A DNA stretch of 64,000 nucleotides from Macropodus opercularis (taxonomy: Eukaryota; Chordata; Actinopteri; Anabantiformes; Osphronemidae). Position numbers and translations under genes: made by a program. The stretch lies in contig CM061107.1 in assembly GCA_030770545.1 (NCBI GenBank), positions 3,002,001 to 3,066,000 of the forward strand, given 5' to 3'. The notes beneath the pieces are model-generated. The model ran no database searches. It was not told where the DNA came from and saw nothing but the letters and a program-made list of their open reading frames with translations. Within the stretch, counting starts at the first letter, position 1, and each line of letters begins with the position of its first letter. Positions 47,311 through 60,800 of the stretch are shown in pieces.

Positions 47311-49999
47311 GCTTGATAGATGGGCGAAATGTTATTATAGCCTCAGTCAGGCGAGTTACGAGAGACGGCCCGAGATGTGAAATATTCAGAAAAAGTGAAG
47401 CAAAGCAGCGGAGGAAAGAAGACGTGCACACGGAGAGAAGACACAGGGAGCCAGAGGCCGAGGCCTCTGAGGGGGGAGGGGTTTGTGTGAAAGGCTCGTC
47501 CACAACACCTCCGTCTTTCTTCTCCCTGTCTCCAGAGCTTCATCTTCCTCGGCCTCCTCCCTCCTGCTCCTGATAAGACTGATGGTGGCTGATAAACAAA
47601 TGAGGATCTTTGAGAAAAGCAAAGGACATCACTCAGGCACTGACTGGAAGCAAGATCCATACCTACAATATCCCAGCGTGACTGGGCTGACAGCGTGTAA
47701 ACCACAGCATTATTAATGTACAAAACTGAAATACAGACTGGGGGATTTTGAGGGAGGTTTATTTACCCTCATACCAAATTGTTTCAGATCATCAAACAAG
47801 ATCATAAACATAAAACAAAGGCAGCTGAAGCAGTTTAAGATCATGATGGTATTTCTTGAAACAAGGTGATGCAATTCTAAATAGTTTGGCAGGAGGAAGC
47901 AGAGACAGTGAAGATTCCCCAAAAGTGTTTTTTTAAAATCAGTCACACAACTGCAGACTTCTGTGACCTCAGTAAAGGTTGGTTATCTACTCACTGTCGG
48001 AAAATATATACACAGAAAACTAGATGCCCCTTGAACCTACTGCATAAATGACTCACGTCGATGAGTCAGACGTTCGAAGGCATTGCAACATGTGGCCTAA
48101 ACCAAACACAAATTCCACATAAAGAACATCATCATGCACATGCTTTACATGAAAGAAGATCAGGTCACTGGTCTGTGAGTTACGCAGTGAGATGATGAGT
48201 CTAAGTGTGTATGTAACATGTTTCAAGTATCTGGTTTACGTTCGTCTTCGACTTTTACTGTATCAGGTCTCATCACCACAGAACCAACAGCAGTTCACCG
48301 TCAGGCCGAAGGCTGTGAGGACACGGCAGAGGAAGAGCGGTTCCTCCCACGTTCCATGCCAACTGGAAAATGATTCCACAAAAGCCGGGCCGCGTGCGAC
48401 TGTGTTTGTGTGTGCGATGGTTTCAACGTCCTTGTATCTTGATTGCGTGTCTGTGCCCAGAGACAAACCTTTTCCATTTTTTCTTCCAGAGTGACCAAAA
48501 ATAAAATCAACCTTATGCAGGCTCACATTGATCTCACATCCTCACTATGTCACGCTGCCAAATCTGGACCCCCCAGGACTGTCTCGTGTCCTGCCTGCCC
48601 TAAGATCAGTGCCTGATGCACATCCAGCCGACCGTTTCCTTAGCAAACAATACATTCCTGAAAATAACCTCAGACAAATTAGAGATGACTATATTTGCTG
48701 CATGATTTAAAAAACGCAAATAGCTCTTACAAGGTCAACACGAGAGACGGACGGGACTTTACTGGTACTTTTCTATGAAAAAAGTTTCAAATTTGGCTCT
48801 TTACGTTTCACAGTATATTTTAAATAATACAGGAACTGAAAAAGTAACAAATAATCAGATTCTAGTGATGTTTTATAATAAGCATCTAATTTGTTCAGCC
48901 CATCTAAACGCAGAAAGGCAGACACTCAGCTTCTTTGGACAAATGAGGCAAAACACACATCCATAAAACTAGAAGACGCAAAAAGAACAACCACCACCCG
49001 TCGCAGGTACAGAAGCTTCAATATGATCAACAGACTCTAAACGTTCAGGAGTAACAGAGCACGTGTTGATGAGGTGCTAAGTGATATCAGACGCTACCAG
49101 GACTTGGATCAGACCTCTTGGTGCTCTGCTTCTGGGGCTGGTGCAGGTATTGTCACTGCCAGCTGGGCTGAAGACCACAGAGTCTCAACCAGCGCTTCCC
49201 AGCCGCGCGCCGCCCCTGTGGAATTCCTGGCAGGGAGATTTAGTCAGCACCCCAGACAGGCTTTGTTCACCGGCGCACGGCCCTGCAACAGATGAGCTTC
49301 AGTGGAGGTGAGACAGAAAGAGATCTTTATTAGTGTGTTTATGAGCCAGTGTTTCATGTTTAATGCATGCGTCCACATATGGGCTCTCTGTGCATCCACC
49401 CCCTCTTTTGGTGGTGTGTGCTGTAAAACCTGCACCGAGGCCTATTCTTCATTCCCCCAGGACGCTGCACCGTTGCTGGGATGCCTGCTTGTGTATAGAC
49501 ACAGTCAGGAAATGTCACTGCTGGCATCTGACGAGAGCTGGAGCGCCAACCCGAGCTTGCCTCCTGGCCACCTGCGGCCCAGCCTCCTCTGCCGTAGACA
49601 CTGGCTCTCTTGTTCGCCCACCGGCCATTCCTCGCCGTGCCCCCTCCAAAGTCAGCCTGTCTGGCCTGCCCTGGGCCTGTGAAAGATCAATCAGGTGAGC
49701 ACAATAGCATTTATGCGGGTGTTTCTGACTGGCAGCCCTGTAGAGAAGTGGCTGCCATGCAGCTGCACCGGCCCAGCTGAGCTGCCAGAGACAACACAAA
49801 GCCGACTCCAGAGTCTCCCTGACGCACACACACACAGCAAAACCCCGGTTCAAACAGACAGCACATATACTAAGACGCTGGAAGTGCGGCTCTGTGTCAT
49901 GTGCTAAAACCCACAGTACTTAGTTGTACTATTGTTTTAATGTCAGCCTGTATAAGCTGTTGTTTTCAAGTCACTTTAATAACTTGTTTGGTCCCTGTG

Positions 50000-50130
50000 G
50001 GAAAATGCAGGACTCACTGATGATGCTGCTGCCATTCAAGGAGGTAACTCTGGGTTCAATGTCTTGCCCAAGGACATCTGGAGATATGTGGCTGAACCTG
50101 CTCTACCTTCTGAGTCACAGCTACTATGAC
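50000..50130 (+). mobile_element. Decayed LINE (L2/Maui-like) 3' tail
   Basis: The phrases GGGTTCAATGTCTTGCCCAA and CCTGCTCTACCTTCTGAGTC, spaced about 45 bp apart, match the layout of the common fish LINE tail (…GTCTTGCCCAAGGACAC… then …CGCTCTACCTCCTGAGCCAC…) as I remember it. No coding part is left. Confidence 0.5.
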
Positions 50131-52174
50131 TTCCCCATCCTGTCAGCATTTGTTTCAACTGATGATGGAAACATTTTAGTTATGTTTGCAATAAAGGGTG
50201 AACAAAAGGTGACAAAATAACAACAACAAACAAAAGAATCACAGGCAGGTTGGTTGGGCCAGAGAGGGAGAAGAGAAAGTGAAGGACATGCAGTGGTGTT
50301 GGCAGAGGAAAGACGGAGGCAAGAGAGGAAAACAGAGGAGCAAACGTCTTCACTTACGTACATTCAGACATTAACGCCACTAAACTGGCCAGAGACCCGT
50401 CATGGAGACCAAAGACTATTGTGAGAGACATTGTTTTGCTGGGATGGTTTTAATGAGACACAGAAGCCCCTTGTTGATCTCTCTCTCTCTCTCACTCGTT
50501 GTCCACATAGTGGTGGTTTTGTGTAAACCATCCCATTGTTGTCGTCAGCCCCCTCTTCACCCCACATTTCCATTTATAACCCATTTTCCACTTCGTTTCC
50601 ATGCTAATTTGGGTGAACAAGAAAAGCCCATCTAATGTCATTTATAGTGATGCAGCTAGTTTAACTGTCTCTAGGAGGGGAAACCCATCGGGGGTGTCCT
50701 CAGGCCACGGCCTTTGTCCAATCAAACCCAGAGCATTGGCAGAGCAGAAGAGGTCTACTGTGAATCAAACAGAACTTAGCACAGAGGTTTTTTGGGCTTT
50801 TCCCATTTGTCTGCTCCACATTTTCTATTGGGGTTTCATGGCTTTCACAAGGGAGGACGTCTAATTCTGTTGGATTCCTGCATGTAATGACTCTCAATCC
50901 TGTAAACGCTGTGGTGTAAACAATGCCTCCAGATCTTTCCACCAAAGCAACACAAGACTTTTTGGAGGCTTCAAAGTGGGTGTTTTTGTTTAGTTTAGGT
51001 TTATCCGGTACTGGGAGACCTGATAACGCAGGGTCGCTCTGCTTAAACACAGATGTCCCATCAAGTTAATCGTGACGGTTGTGGAAAAACTCACCTGACC
51101 AGAATGTTGGGACGGTCTCCACATGACCCGGTGCAGTACGTGCAGCTTTCTAGTCACTGGGAAGAAAGAGGAACGTTTTCTGTTATTTACAGTGGGACTT
51201 AAAGTAAAGAACAAACACAGCTCGTGTACATTGGGTCTTTTAATACAGCACAATTCTGTATTGAAACAGAAAAATCTGTTCAAAACAGGCAGATTCAGAT
51301 GTTGTGCAATGTGACAAGTTTACGAGAACCCTTTCGCACTGGCAAGCAGAAAAAAGCTTGCTTTCCTCCCCCTCGGTCACGTTTCGGGGACGTAGCGTGA
51401 CATCATATAAACAGTGCTCCATTGAGGAAACCCGGGCCGTGTTGCGGGCAGTGCCCAGTGACCCCTCCCTCCACGTGTCGGGCTGTGTTTGCTCGGCTCA
51501 GGTGAAGCCGCACTGATGTCAGCAGATGAAGTCAGTGGCGTTTGAAGGAGTGAGGTCATTTTTCCATTGACTGTGTAAGCGACACCTGCTGCTGCGACCC
51601 GCTGCCGGTCTGAAGGCTCGTTCATGACTCGCAAAAGGACACAGCGCTTGGCCTTCATTACGCGTTTCCTTTGTGCGTGTTTGTCCGCAGCCTGCAGCAA
51701 CCTGAGGCGTGAGCACAAGGCAAACAAGATTAGGACTCACTCATAGGCAAATACCAGGATAACAAGCAAGCATCGACACATAACACAGAGCATTTCACGA
51801 TGCTCTATACTGAGCAGTGAAATCTGATGAGGTACAATGTCACAATATGCACTAAAACCACATACACATGCAGTGAGTTTGATATCACCCCCCCACACAC
51901 ACTGTTGTGTTACAACATATTGTCCATGGGTATTTACTCATCTTCATGTGACACAATCCACAAACACACACACGCTTGTCTTTCTGCAGTTGGTATAATA
52001 TCTTTCCGTAACATTAGCAAATTAAGCTGTAATTGAACATAATCCCAATGTTCTACCTGCGCTTTGAAGTCAAACATCCTCACCATGATAGAATCTCACA
52101 CAACTACATCAGTGCATGTACACACACTGACACTCAAATCTGTGGCTTGCAAACACAAGCTCTTGGGCTCCCTG

Positions 52175-52198
52175 CACACACACACACACACACACACC
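52175..52198. repeat. (CA)12 microsatellite
   Basis: An uninterrupted CA run in the gene-poor region. Confidence 0.95.
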
Positions 52199-55100
52199 GT
52201 CCTCCCCCCTCTTTACCCATCTCAGCATGACATCAGCTCGTCCTGGGTTACTTGGCCTCCCGAGTGTCCCGATGGCTGAGATAAGGCAGGAAAGTCACTG
52301 ATTAGCGGGAATCTCGTTACACAGGGAGCAACAGATCCCTCCCTTCCTCCATCACGATGCCACGCATCAGCGAGGCCAAATGATGAGCAGAAGGAAAGCA
52401 TGTCTGAATCAAACAAGGGAGAAAGAAAAAGACACCTCACAGCTGATTCTGTGAGAATGAGACAAACAGTAAATGGCTTCGACACCTTTTCTAAGTTCTG
52501 CCTGTAACTGTTTATTCATGCTGCCCTGACGATGAAGCCCACTGACCTTAATCAACCTTCACTGCCTCCCTAAAGTCAACAGTTGGCTGCACTGAAATCT
52601 GGTGACTATTCATGGCACCCAGAGGATAAATCCTAAAGCCATGACGCACTAAATCCTGCTTGACTGTCGGTGGGTGTTGGGCTGTAGTTGAACGTCTGTG
52701 GGCCTAGTTTTTCCACTTTACCTGGCCGTAATTAAAATGATCATAATGTTTGTTCATCAAGCTTCATCCACGGTGGGAATTTCTCAAACGCTCAGATTGT
52801 AAATCAGGCCGAGGCTGAGATGGATGTGTTGACTTAGTGCTCTGTTCAGCATTTCCCAGTAATGTCGCAAGGGCGTTGTTGCTTCACTGGTGCATTGGCT
52901 CCTTTGTCTGGGATACAAGGAGAGCAACCGTATGCTTGACGGAGCCGCTTTTAAGACTCAATCAGTCCTTTGCTGGACCGATTGGGTCCACTGACCCAGA
53001 AAATGCGTTTCCACAGCTAGAGGAAATGATACTCAGTAATCACTTTACTGGCAACACTTGGGAAGGAATACTCAGGGATTTCACACATAACTGCCGCAGA
53101 GAACAGAACTACAAAAAACCTGCCTGAGGACATGTCATTAGCTCATAAGTAAGAATCGATTATAACAAAAAACGAGTTTCTCTCCTGGAAGGTAAATAAT
53201 GGGTTTGGTTGTTGGATTGTTCTTCGTTATGAGCGCGTTTCCCACACATTCCTGACATATATTCATTATATGAGAGCATTTTGAGCAGGTGTATCATGTG
53301 TCTCTTCAGCTACTTTCTCGTGGGAGAAGTAGAAGATGAAATGTTAAACAAACGAAACCACAGGTAAAAGACATTCCCCAGATTATACTGTAACTCGACA
53401 TTAAAAAGATTTAAAGCTTTTTGTGGGGGCTGGTGATTCCCTGAGTTTTCCTGTCAAACCATCATGACTTTAACATTTATGTATTTAGGTTAAATGTCTC
53501 AACAACTGTTGGGCATCATCCTCCACGTTTTCATCCAGTGCCATAATTTGAGAAGACGTTAAAGCTGCAGTAACCAATAGTTTACGTTTCCTCTCACCTG
53601 TTCTACTTCATGGTTTCTGTTCTTAGGTCTGTTTTGGTTTTTTTAAAAGCCTTCTGAAGTTAGTTAGAGCACTTTTAAATGACAGGAACGCATTCAGTCC
53701 TTCATGAGAGATGACGGGCGGATGACTCCACATGAAGGGCGGCAGCATGTGAGAACCTCGCTACCGTACGTCCCTGCAGAGTCAACCTGATACGGGCGGG
53801 TCTGGTTCAGTGAAAACATTTTCCCTGTGCTATTCTGTTACACGTAACGTTGCATAATCAGTGATTCTAAACAGGTCATTGAGGCAGTTGTTACTTAAGA
53901 TGCTTTGATGACCTGTTGTGACAGTTGCGCTGATTGATCTGGCTCAGAGTCGGGTTTCATGTGGGAATAGATGATGATAAAGATAGAATGATGACGGAGT
54001 GTATAATGAAACCGGCCACTCGTTACAATTAATGGCTGATTAGTTGTAGTTTCTAACTCAAATGACATCATCAAATTATGCGCATGAAGCACAAACAATG
54101 CCCAGATGGTACAGAAGAAAGATTTCATGACACATTTCATTTCTCTTCTGTCTGCTGCCCCCGGACTCTGCTTCTCACCCGTTTTACCCTCTGCCTGCGT
54201 TGGTCTCCATTGTTGTCTGCACCTAAAGTTTACGTCTGGCTTATTTTTAGCGCTTATGCTTAACTCATTATCAAAGAGTGTTTTCACATATGTCAGCGTC
54301 GGCAGCATCTGGCACCGTGACAGAGTCCGAGGGTAGAGCTCTGTTATAAAATGACAACCGTCAACGATTTCATAGATGCTGCTGCAACGTTCTCTGTGTA
54401 AGAAAAGCTCCAGCTTCTTTTCTGTTGTTCTGTGCTACTGAGGTGACGGCTCTGTGTCCCTATGTCAGGCTGAGCGTGACCTCACGGATTCATGGCTGCA
54501 GCTGCAAAATAATCCATAATGAAACAGTAAATTCATATTACAGCAAATGTTGTGTATTTCAGCACAATCTGACCAGCATTCTTATCAGCCTCTGTTCTAC
54601 ATATGCGTTGACTCATTCGTGTACATTTACCGTAATACTCGCTGCTGTGCCAATGTTCTGATCTCATCCGTCTGCTTCACAGCGATGAATTTATATATTA
54701 CAGGAAAATAAAACATGTTTAAATAAAACACATTAGAGCAACTGAAAGTGCTGCATTGTTCCACCTACACCACAGCTAAACAGTTGGAGAAGCTTGACGT
54801 TTCGCGTGACTGTCTAATCATGCATTGACAAATCAAGGGGAAAGTGGAAAACGTGGGTGTGACAATCGGATCTGACCGTGTCCCACCATCCTTCAGCTGA
54901 GAGCAGATGGCTGAGGTGAACTGAGAGATGGTGATAAGGTTTATGGAGACGTCCCCGGCAACGCAGCGCGTGTTGCACATTATTCTAGCATCGTGTTTGG
55001 GTTGAGTAAATATTTTGGAGGGTGGATGACGGCAGCTGGGTCGCTGTCATTCACGCTCAGCGTTACTGTTACTGAACGGAGAGAGCGGAGAAGAACACTG

Positions 55101-55370
55101 TGTATTTAAATAGTTTATTGTGTTTTACTCTGTTTAGTGTTTGCTGACTGTTTCCAGTTAAGCTGTGCCGTGAGGAAATGAGGCTTTATGGCCTGGAAAG
55201 GTGACGCAGGCGAACAGAACGCGGGTCACAGACGCCACCGTGAGGACACCAGCGATAGAACATGATGATGTGAACATTAACAGCATGAAACAGAAACATG
55301 AGCAGTAGGTTGTGTTAGCTGTCACCACCTTTTTACGTGAAATTACTTTGACATCTTATCTTATTAGAAC

Positions 55371-55410
55371 TATTATTGTTATTATTATTATTATTATTAG
55401 TAGTAGTATA
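55371..55410. repeat. (ATT)n / (AGT)n compound microsatellite
   Basis: ATT triplets grade into TAG triplets and a TATATA run; AT-rich DNA continues to about 55480. Confidence 0.9.
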
Positions 55411-55588
55411 TATAGGTTAATAAATTACTATTATTACTATTAAACATTAGGCACTGGAATAGTAATAAATAGTAATTTGAGGAAAAAACTGAGGAAACTC
55501 ATACACAACCCCAGAACTAAATAACTAGAATAAGTAGGAATCAAAGAGCGGATGAGCAGTGATTACTCAGGTGAACTGTTGGAGCTGA

Positions 55589-55603
55589 GCACTAGAGGGC
55601 GGC
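55589..55603 (+). promoter_or_regulatory. Strong CTCF-like motif
   Basis: GCACTAGAGGGCGGC matches 14 of 15 positions of the consensus CCASYAGRKGGCRSY. It lies about 11 kb upstream of the etv4 start and could mark a domain boundary. Sequence match only. Confidence 0.4.
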
Positions 55604-57724
55604 AGTGAACAGGCCTGCTAATAAAACTGACCTGAACGCAGCACAGCATGAAAAGTACAGTTCAGTATCACAACAATACCACAAAGAAGCGTCTTTGTGT
55701 GATGAAGGGAACAGATGGAATATAGACAAGATGAATGTGTTAAAAACATTCATGTCAAGCGCTGGAGAAAAGCAGAGAAAACCAGAAAATTGAGTCTTGG
55801 TTTGAAATAAGATACATAGACCTGAACTACACTCTCACTTAATTTGTAACCGTAAACCTGCACAGAGTCAGTGGGATTGTTCTTCTATATTCTTTTTTTT
55901 TTAGATAATTTATGATGATGATGTAATCCTAAAATACTACATTATAAGGCCAAAGCATAAATACGGCCCTGAGTCCTGCACAGCCACGATGGAGACATCA
56001 GCTTGTACTTTTACTCCATATATCTGCATCACGGAGCCGTTTTTCAGTTGCGTTCACTTGTCCGACCTCTGGGAGGAATCCAGACAATCTGGTAATGATG
56101 TCACTTTTCCGAGCCGATCAAGACCAATTAGTGTTCTGCACAAGGACACGAGCACGAGGGTGCAGACAGACGCACATAAACACACACGCACGCACACGGA
56201 CTATAATTAAGAAATAGACTTACATAAACAGAGTAATACAATATCTTAAAACCCATTTAGTGGGAGCAGTGAAATAAACCTGTGGCCTGTTGCGTTTGTC
56301 GAGTCTCTCAAACTGATTGGTCTCTCCTTCAGTCTCCTTCTGCTTTTTCTCCCGTCAGACGGATTAAATATCGAGCAGTGGATGAGTGAAATCTTGCCTC
56401 TTCTGTCACACGGAGGTTGTTAAGAGGAGCTGGTCCACAGGCCAAGCGGAGGAGAGCCAGGTAACGGCCACGGGGAGCAGGCTTCACTGACCTTTTCCTT
56501 TTCGTATCTGCCCTTCTCGGGGTTCGTGGGTGTTGGATAACGCTCAGCGCTGCAGACCTGTGGTCGCTTTGTGCCTTTGCGCCTTTTGCAGTTGAATGAG
56601 ATTTAAGCCAACGGAAAACACCAGAGAGAATATTTCAGGGGACATCAAATAGACCCAATATTTATGTATTATATTAGAGTGGACGCGGGGCCACAGCATC
56701 ACAGCAGCCGCTTCTAAGCAGACTGTGATTAATGTAAACACCAGCATCGTTCACTGTTTGACTACGTCCTCCTTTACAAATGTTTGTTCAACTAACAATA
56801 AGTGCTCGATTAAAAACCCTGGACAGTTTTGTGTCTATAGTGCAGTTCAGAAAAATATGCTTATTGTTTTATACATAAAGTTGAATTATACTTGCCTTAG
56901 TAGTTGGATACACTAGAGCAAACGGGTGCAGGTGGGCCCATCTACTCATCTTTCATTGGCTTAGTCAGTTTATCACTGACAAACAAAGCGTGGACACCTG
57001 CCCATGTCACAGCTCGTGTCTGTTAATATGCATGTAAGTACTTTTACAAACTAAACAGTGAAATAAGCACAAACACAGAACACTTACAGGTATTACATTA
57101 TACTTTATACTTAACTTCAGCCTTTTTGTGGAGCCTCGTCCTTCAGGTCGTCTGGCTCAGTCCTTCCCAGTTATTTACGGGGTCAAATCAGAAGTTGCTG
57201 GATGAACTTTTGGTGTTTATGATCCCAACGCTGCTGGAACACAGAAACAGGCTGCAGGAGAAGTGAAGCAGAGGTAACATTCCTTGAAAAGCCTGCACAT
57301 TTGAATTCTGTTTCATGGAGGTTGTTGCGATACACTCGTGACACAGTCTTGCTGGCTGCTTGGTTACAGTAGCTGGATCTGGACAGAAGCGTTTCCGACC
57401 AGTGACAAACCTGAAGCTTCGCTGACTTTTGTTCGGAAGAGAAAACGTTCACGGACGAGCTCGACTAGTTGTCATTTTGAGAATGCACGTGCAGAACAGC
57501 CTGGGTTCACGCACTTGCACCGAGCGCTGTTTGCATCCGGCCAGACCAGGAATGTAGATTTACAAGCCTGCACAGCCATGCAGATGTGGAACCAAACAGC
57601 AAGTGTTATGGTGTATCCCTAGGTCCACTGTCTTCTCATCTACCCCCACACACCTCCTCCTTTCCCTCCACCCTGTCCACCTCCCCCACTGGCAGCAGGA
57701 GCTGCAGCATCCCTGCTGGGCCTC

Positions 57725-57823
57725 GCCTGTTTATCTCTTCCGAAGCAGCCATGATTAATGAGGCCCTGAACACATCCTCTCTTTCCCCTGGACCTGGGGA
57801 GCCCCACAGCTGAGTAAACAGGC
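57725..57823. promoter_or_regulatory. Facing forkhead-type sites around a homeodomain site
   Basis: GCCTGTTTA (57725-57733) and its exact complement TAAACAGGC (57815-57823) are FOX-type motifs facing each other; between them are ATGATTAATGAG and CAGCTG. The stretch is pyrimidine-rich and differs in texture from its flanks. Candidate enhancer only. Confidence 0.25.
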
Positions 57824-60800
57824 CCGTCGCTGCTCCCCCTGCTGCCAGGGTCCAGGGTCCGAGGTGGGTCGACAGGGCTCCCCCGTGCTACAGGTAGCGA
57901 CTCACCAGTCTAGCTGCAACATGTCCAACAAAAACTCATCTGTGTGAAAGGAAAACAGCCCAAAACCTCTGTTAACAACATGTGTGGCACACACGTGCAC
58001 AAGCTGCCTGAACGACCGCGTATCTGGAGGTCGAAGCACCGCGGACGTAAAACGAGCTTAAGGTTAGAAAAAGGAGACAACGATAAAAGGTCAGAACGCT
58101 TGGTTTTTGTTGGTGGCCCTAATCCTCTTACATAAGCCACGTGAACCTTTGGGGATGAATCCTGTCTGCTGATTTGCCGATACATCCACCGTGAGTAGTA
58201 CCAGATTCTCTCAAAGATTTTCTTTTGGCAGCAGGTTCTGTGATTGATCTGTTGATCCCTGCGCTCTGACAGCATGTTTAATCGAAGCAGATACCTAGAC
58301 GACAAAGGCATTACTTGCGGCTAGAAAACGGCATAATCGCCAGCAACATATGGAATTTAAAACAGCTTTATTCAGCTACTTTCCACGCGGAGGAATACCA
58401 AGTGTCAAACATCATCCCGTAACCATGATGAATGTGCACTGTTTCTACTGCTTATCAGGATTCGCCTCCTCCAGCGTCCAGCTGAGCTCCCAGCGCGTTT
58501 AGTGAAGACCCTGGTGCCAAACGTTTGTTTCTCATGTCGGGGCGCGGTGTCAAATGTTGTGCTCCAGGCCAAGCGGGGGAGCGATCTCCACCAACAACCG
58601 CGAGCTGGGTTTAACAACTCTAACGCCCACCGTCCTCCACGTCTTCACAGGTGATGTGTCACCGGCCCGTTGTTAAGCAGCCGCGTCGCGTTCAGGCATT
58701 TCCTCTCGTGGTTGTGTTTGTCTTTGAAAGTGTTGAACACAACACCCTGCACTACACTTCATTTATTTATTATACCTTTTGACACAAACATAATGTGATC
58801 GTTTGTCCTATTTGAGGAGTTTGGACTAAACATTTTACCAGTAAATTTTACATTGTGCTGATTTAAGCAGAGCATTTAGGAAACAAGCTTAAATGATTTA
58901 AATCATCTTCTGTGAAGATTAGATTAATCACAAATGTACATTAAATGCAATAATTTAGCAAATTTACAGGGTTGAGTGCAGGTCAGTCACGTTATTTAAG
59001 GAATGACGCTCACAGTTAAAGCTGCTCTGAATGAAAGTGCTTCACTGGATGTGGGAGGTTATTTCTAAGGCTGGAGACCAGGCTGATGACAGCTCAGTGC
59101 TGCCCGACTGCCACTGGGCCTAGAGGTCGTATCACCCATCTCACATCTTGCTACAACAACGTACTCATGGAAAGAGGGAGAAGCAGCAGGAAGTTCGGCG
59201 TCAGTCTGTAAACTGTGACAGGAGACGGTTTGGCTTCGCCCTTCGTTCGTCCTCTAAATGAGAGGCTTTGTTTCAGGCTTGTCAGACGGTCGGGATGCTC
59301 ATGTTTCCGACCCTGTCAGCCTCTGATCAGCGTTATTACTACTACCCATAGGAACCATTGTCCAGGACTAACAGGACCAAAATTGTGCAGCATTCGCCAG
59401 AGACACATTAGTAGAAAACTAAGATGTCTCGTAGTCTTCTACGTTTTTTAACGCACATTTTGCTGCAGGAACTCGCTCTCGTATGGGATGAGTCAGGCCA
59501 GTATTTCACTCAGATGTTAAACAACCGCTTTGTCAGCTACGAGGCTACTCCCTACGACAGCTAAGCTAAACTTCTCACACAAAACGAGGAGGGCTCCCTC
59601 AGACACGGATTTCAATTGGACGAAAGCACAATAACTTTCACTTCAGCCATTAAGCTGCCTTTCTAACTGACATATGCTTCAGCTTATCCGCCGATAAAAG
59701 GTATTTTTGCGTCGCTGAGTGGCTTTGGAAAGATATCGCTAAGTGTTGAAAGGTGGATGGATCTCGGTCAGTCCTTAAGATGCTTCTTGGGTGTTTGGAG
59801 GATGGGAGTTTACTGGATGCACATGTGTGAGTATGTGTTTGTATGTGCATCTGTGCATGCGTGAGTGTTGAGGAATCCCCTGGTAGCTAATGTCATGGTA
59901 CGGGATCAAGAAAGCCATGATTTATTTCTTATTTATGGATGTGCGTGTGTGCGTAATGGTTTCCAGTGTTAGACCTTCTTTCCAGGACTGAGTGACTGGC
60001 TCGTGGGCTGGTTGGGGGTGCCTGGCCTGTCTGTCCCCATGTCTACCCATCTGTGTCTGAGCTTGGCTGGGAGAGGTGTGGGCTGAAGGATGGGGAGCCA
60101 GGCAGATGTCCAGCAATTAAGTGGTGACATGGGTGAGAGTGTTAGGTCTGAGAGACTGTGGGAAGGAAGAGCCATGGATTAGAGGGAGTTATTAAATCTA
60201 GTGAACACCGAAGTCCAAAAACAAAGGTCTGACGATGTGACTATACTTCACAGTGTCCTCATTTTATAGTCATAAAACAGCTAAAGCTGAGGTCAGACAG
60301 TGCCGACATATTTACTCAGCGCTGCCTGGTAGTTTCACTCAAATTAAGAGCCGTCAGCAGTCAAAGGTTTTCTTCTGGTAGATTGTAGTTGTTTCGGAAA
60401 GTGATGTCATCCTGTTCATGCCTTACTCTGCACGGTTACTACTTGTAAAGGTAGACGCGAAGCATCGCAAAGAAGTACAACGGTAATGAAATTGTTGTCC
60501 CTTTGGGGAAACTGCTGCTGGACGGCTGCCAGGCTGCAGACGACGGCGGTGTCTACGGCGTCCAAGGACACGTCGGCACGAGGCCAGGACGACCCGGAGC
60601 TGCTGAGCTGCTGCTGCCTCGAATAAAATATCGCTTCTTCTTTCTTAAGCTGTCGAAGGTAAATCTGCCCAGGGATGGAGATGTGCCCAGAAAAAGCTCA
60701 GTCCTTCACGAGAACAAAAAGAGAAGAGCCAGTGCTTTCAGTGGTTGTATATGAAGAAGTCCCTCTCTTGTGCAAGTAAAGATGCCACAGAGATGGGCAG

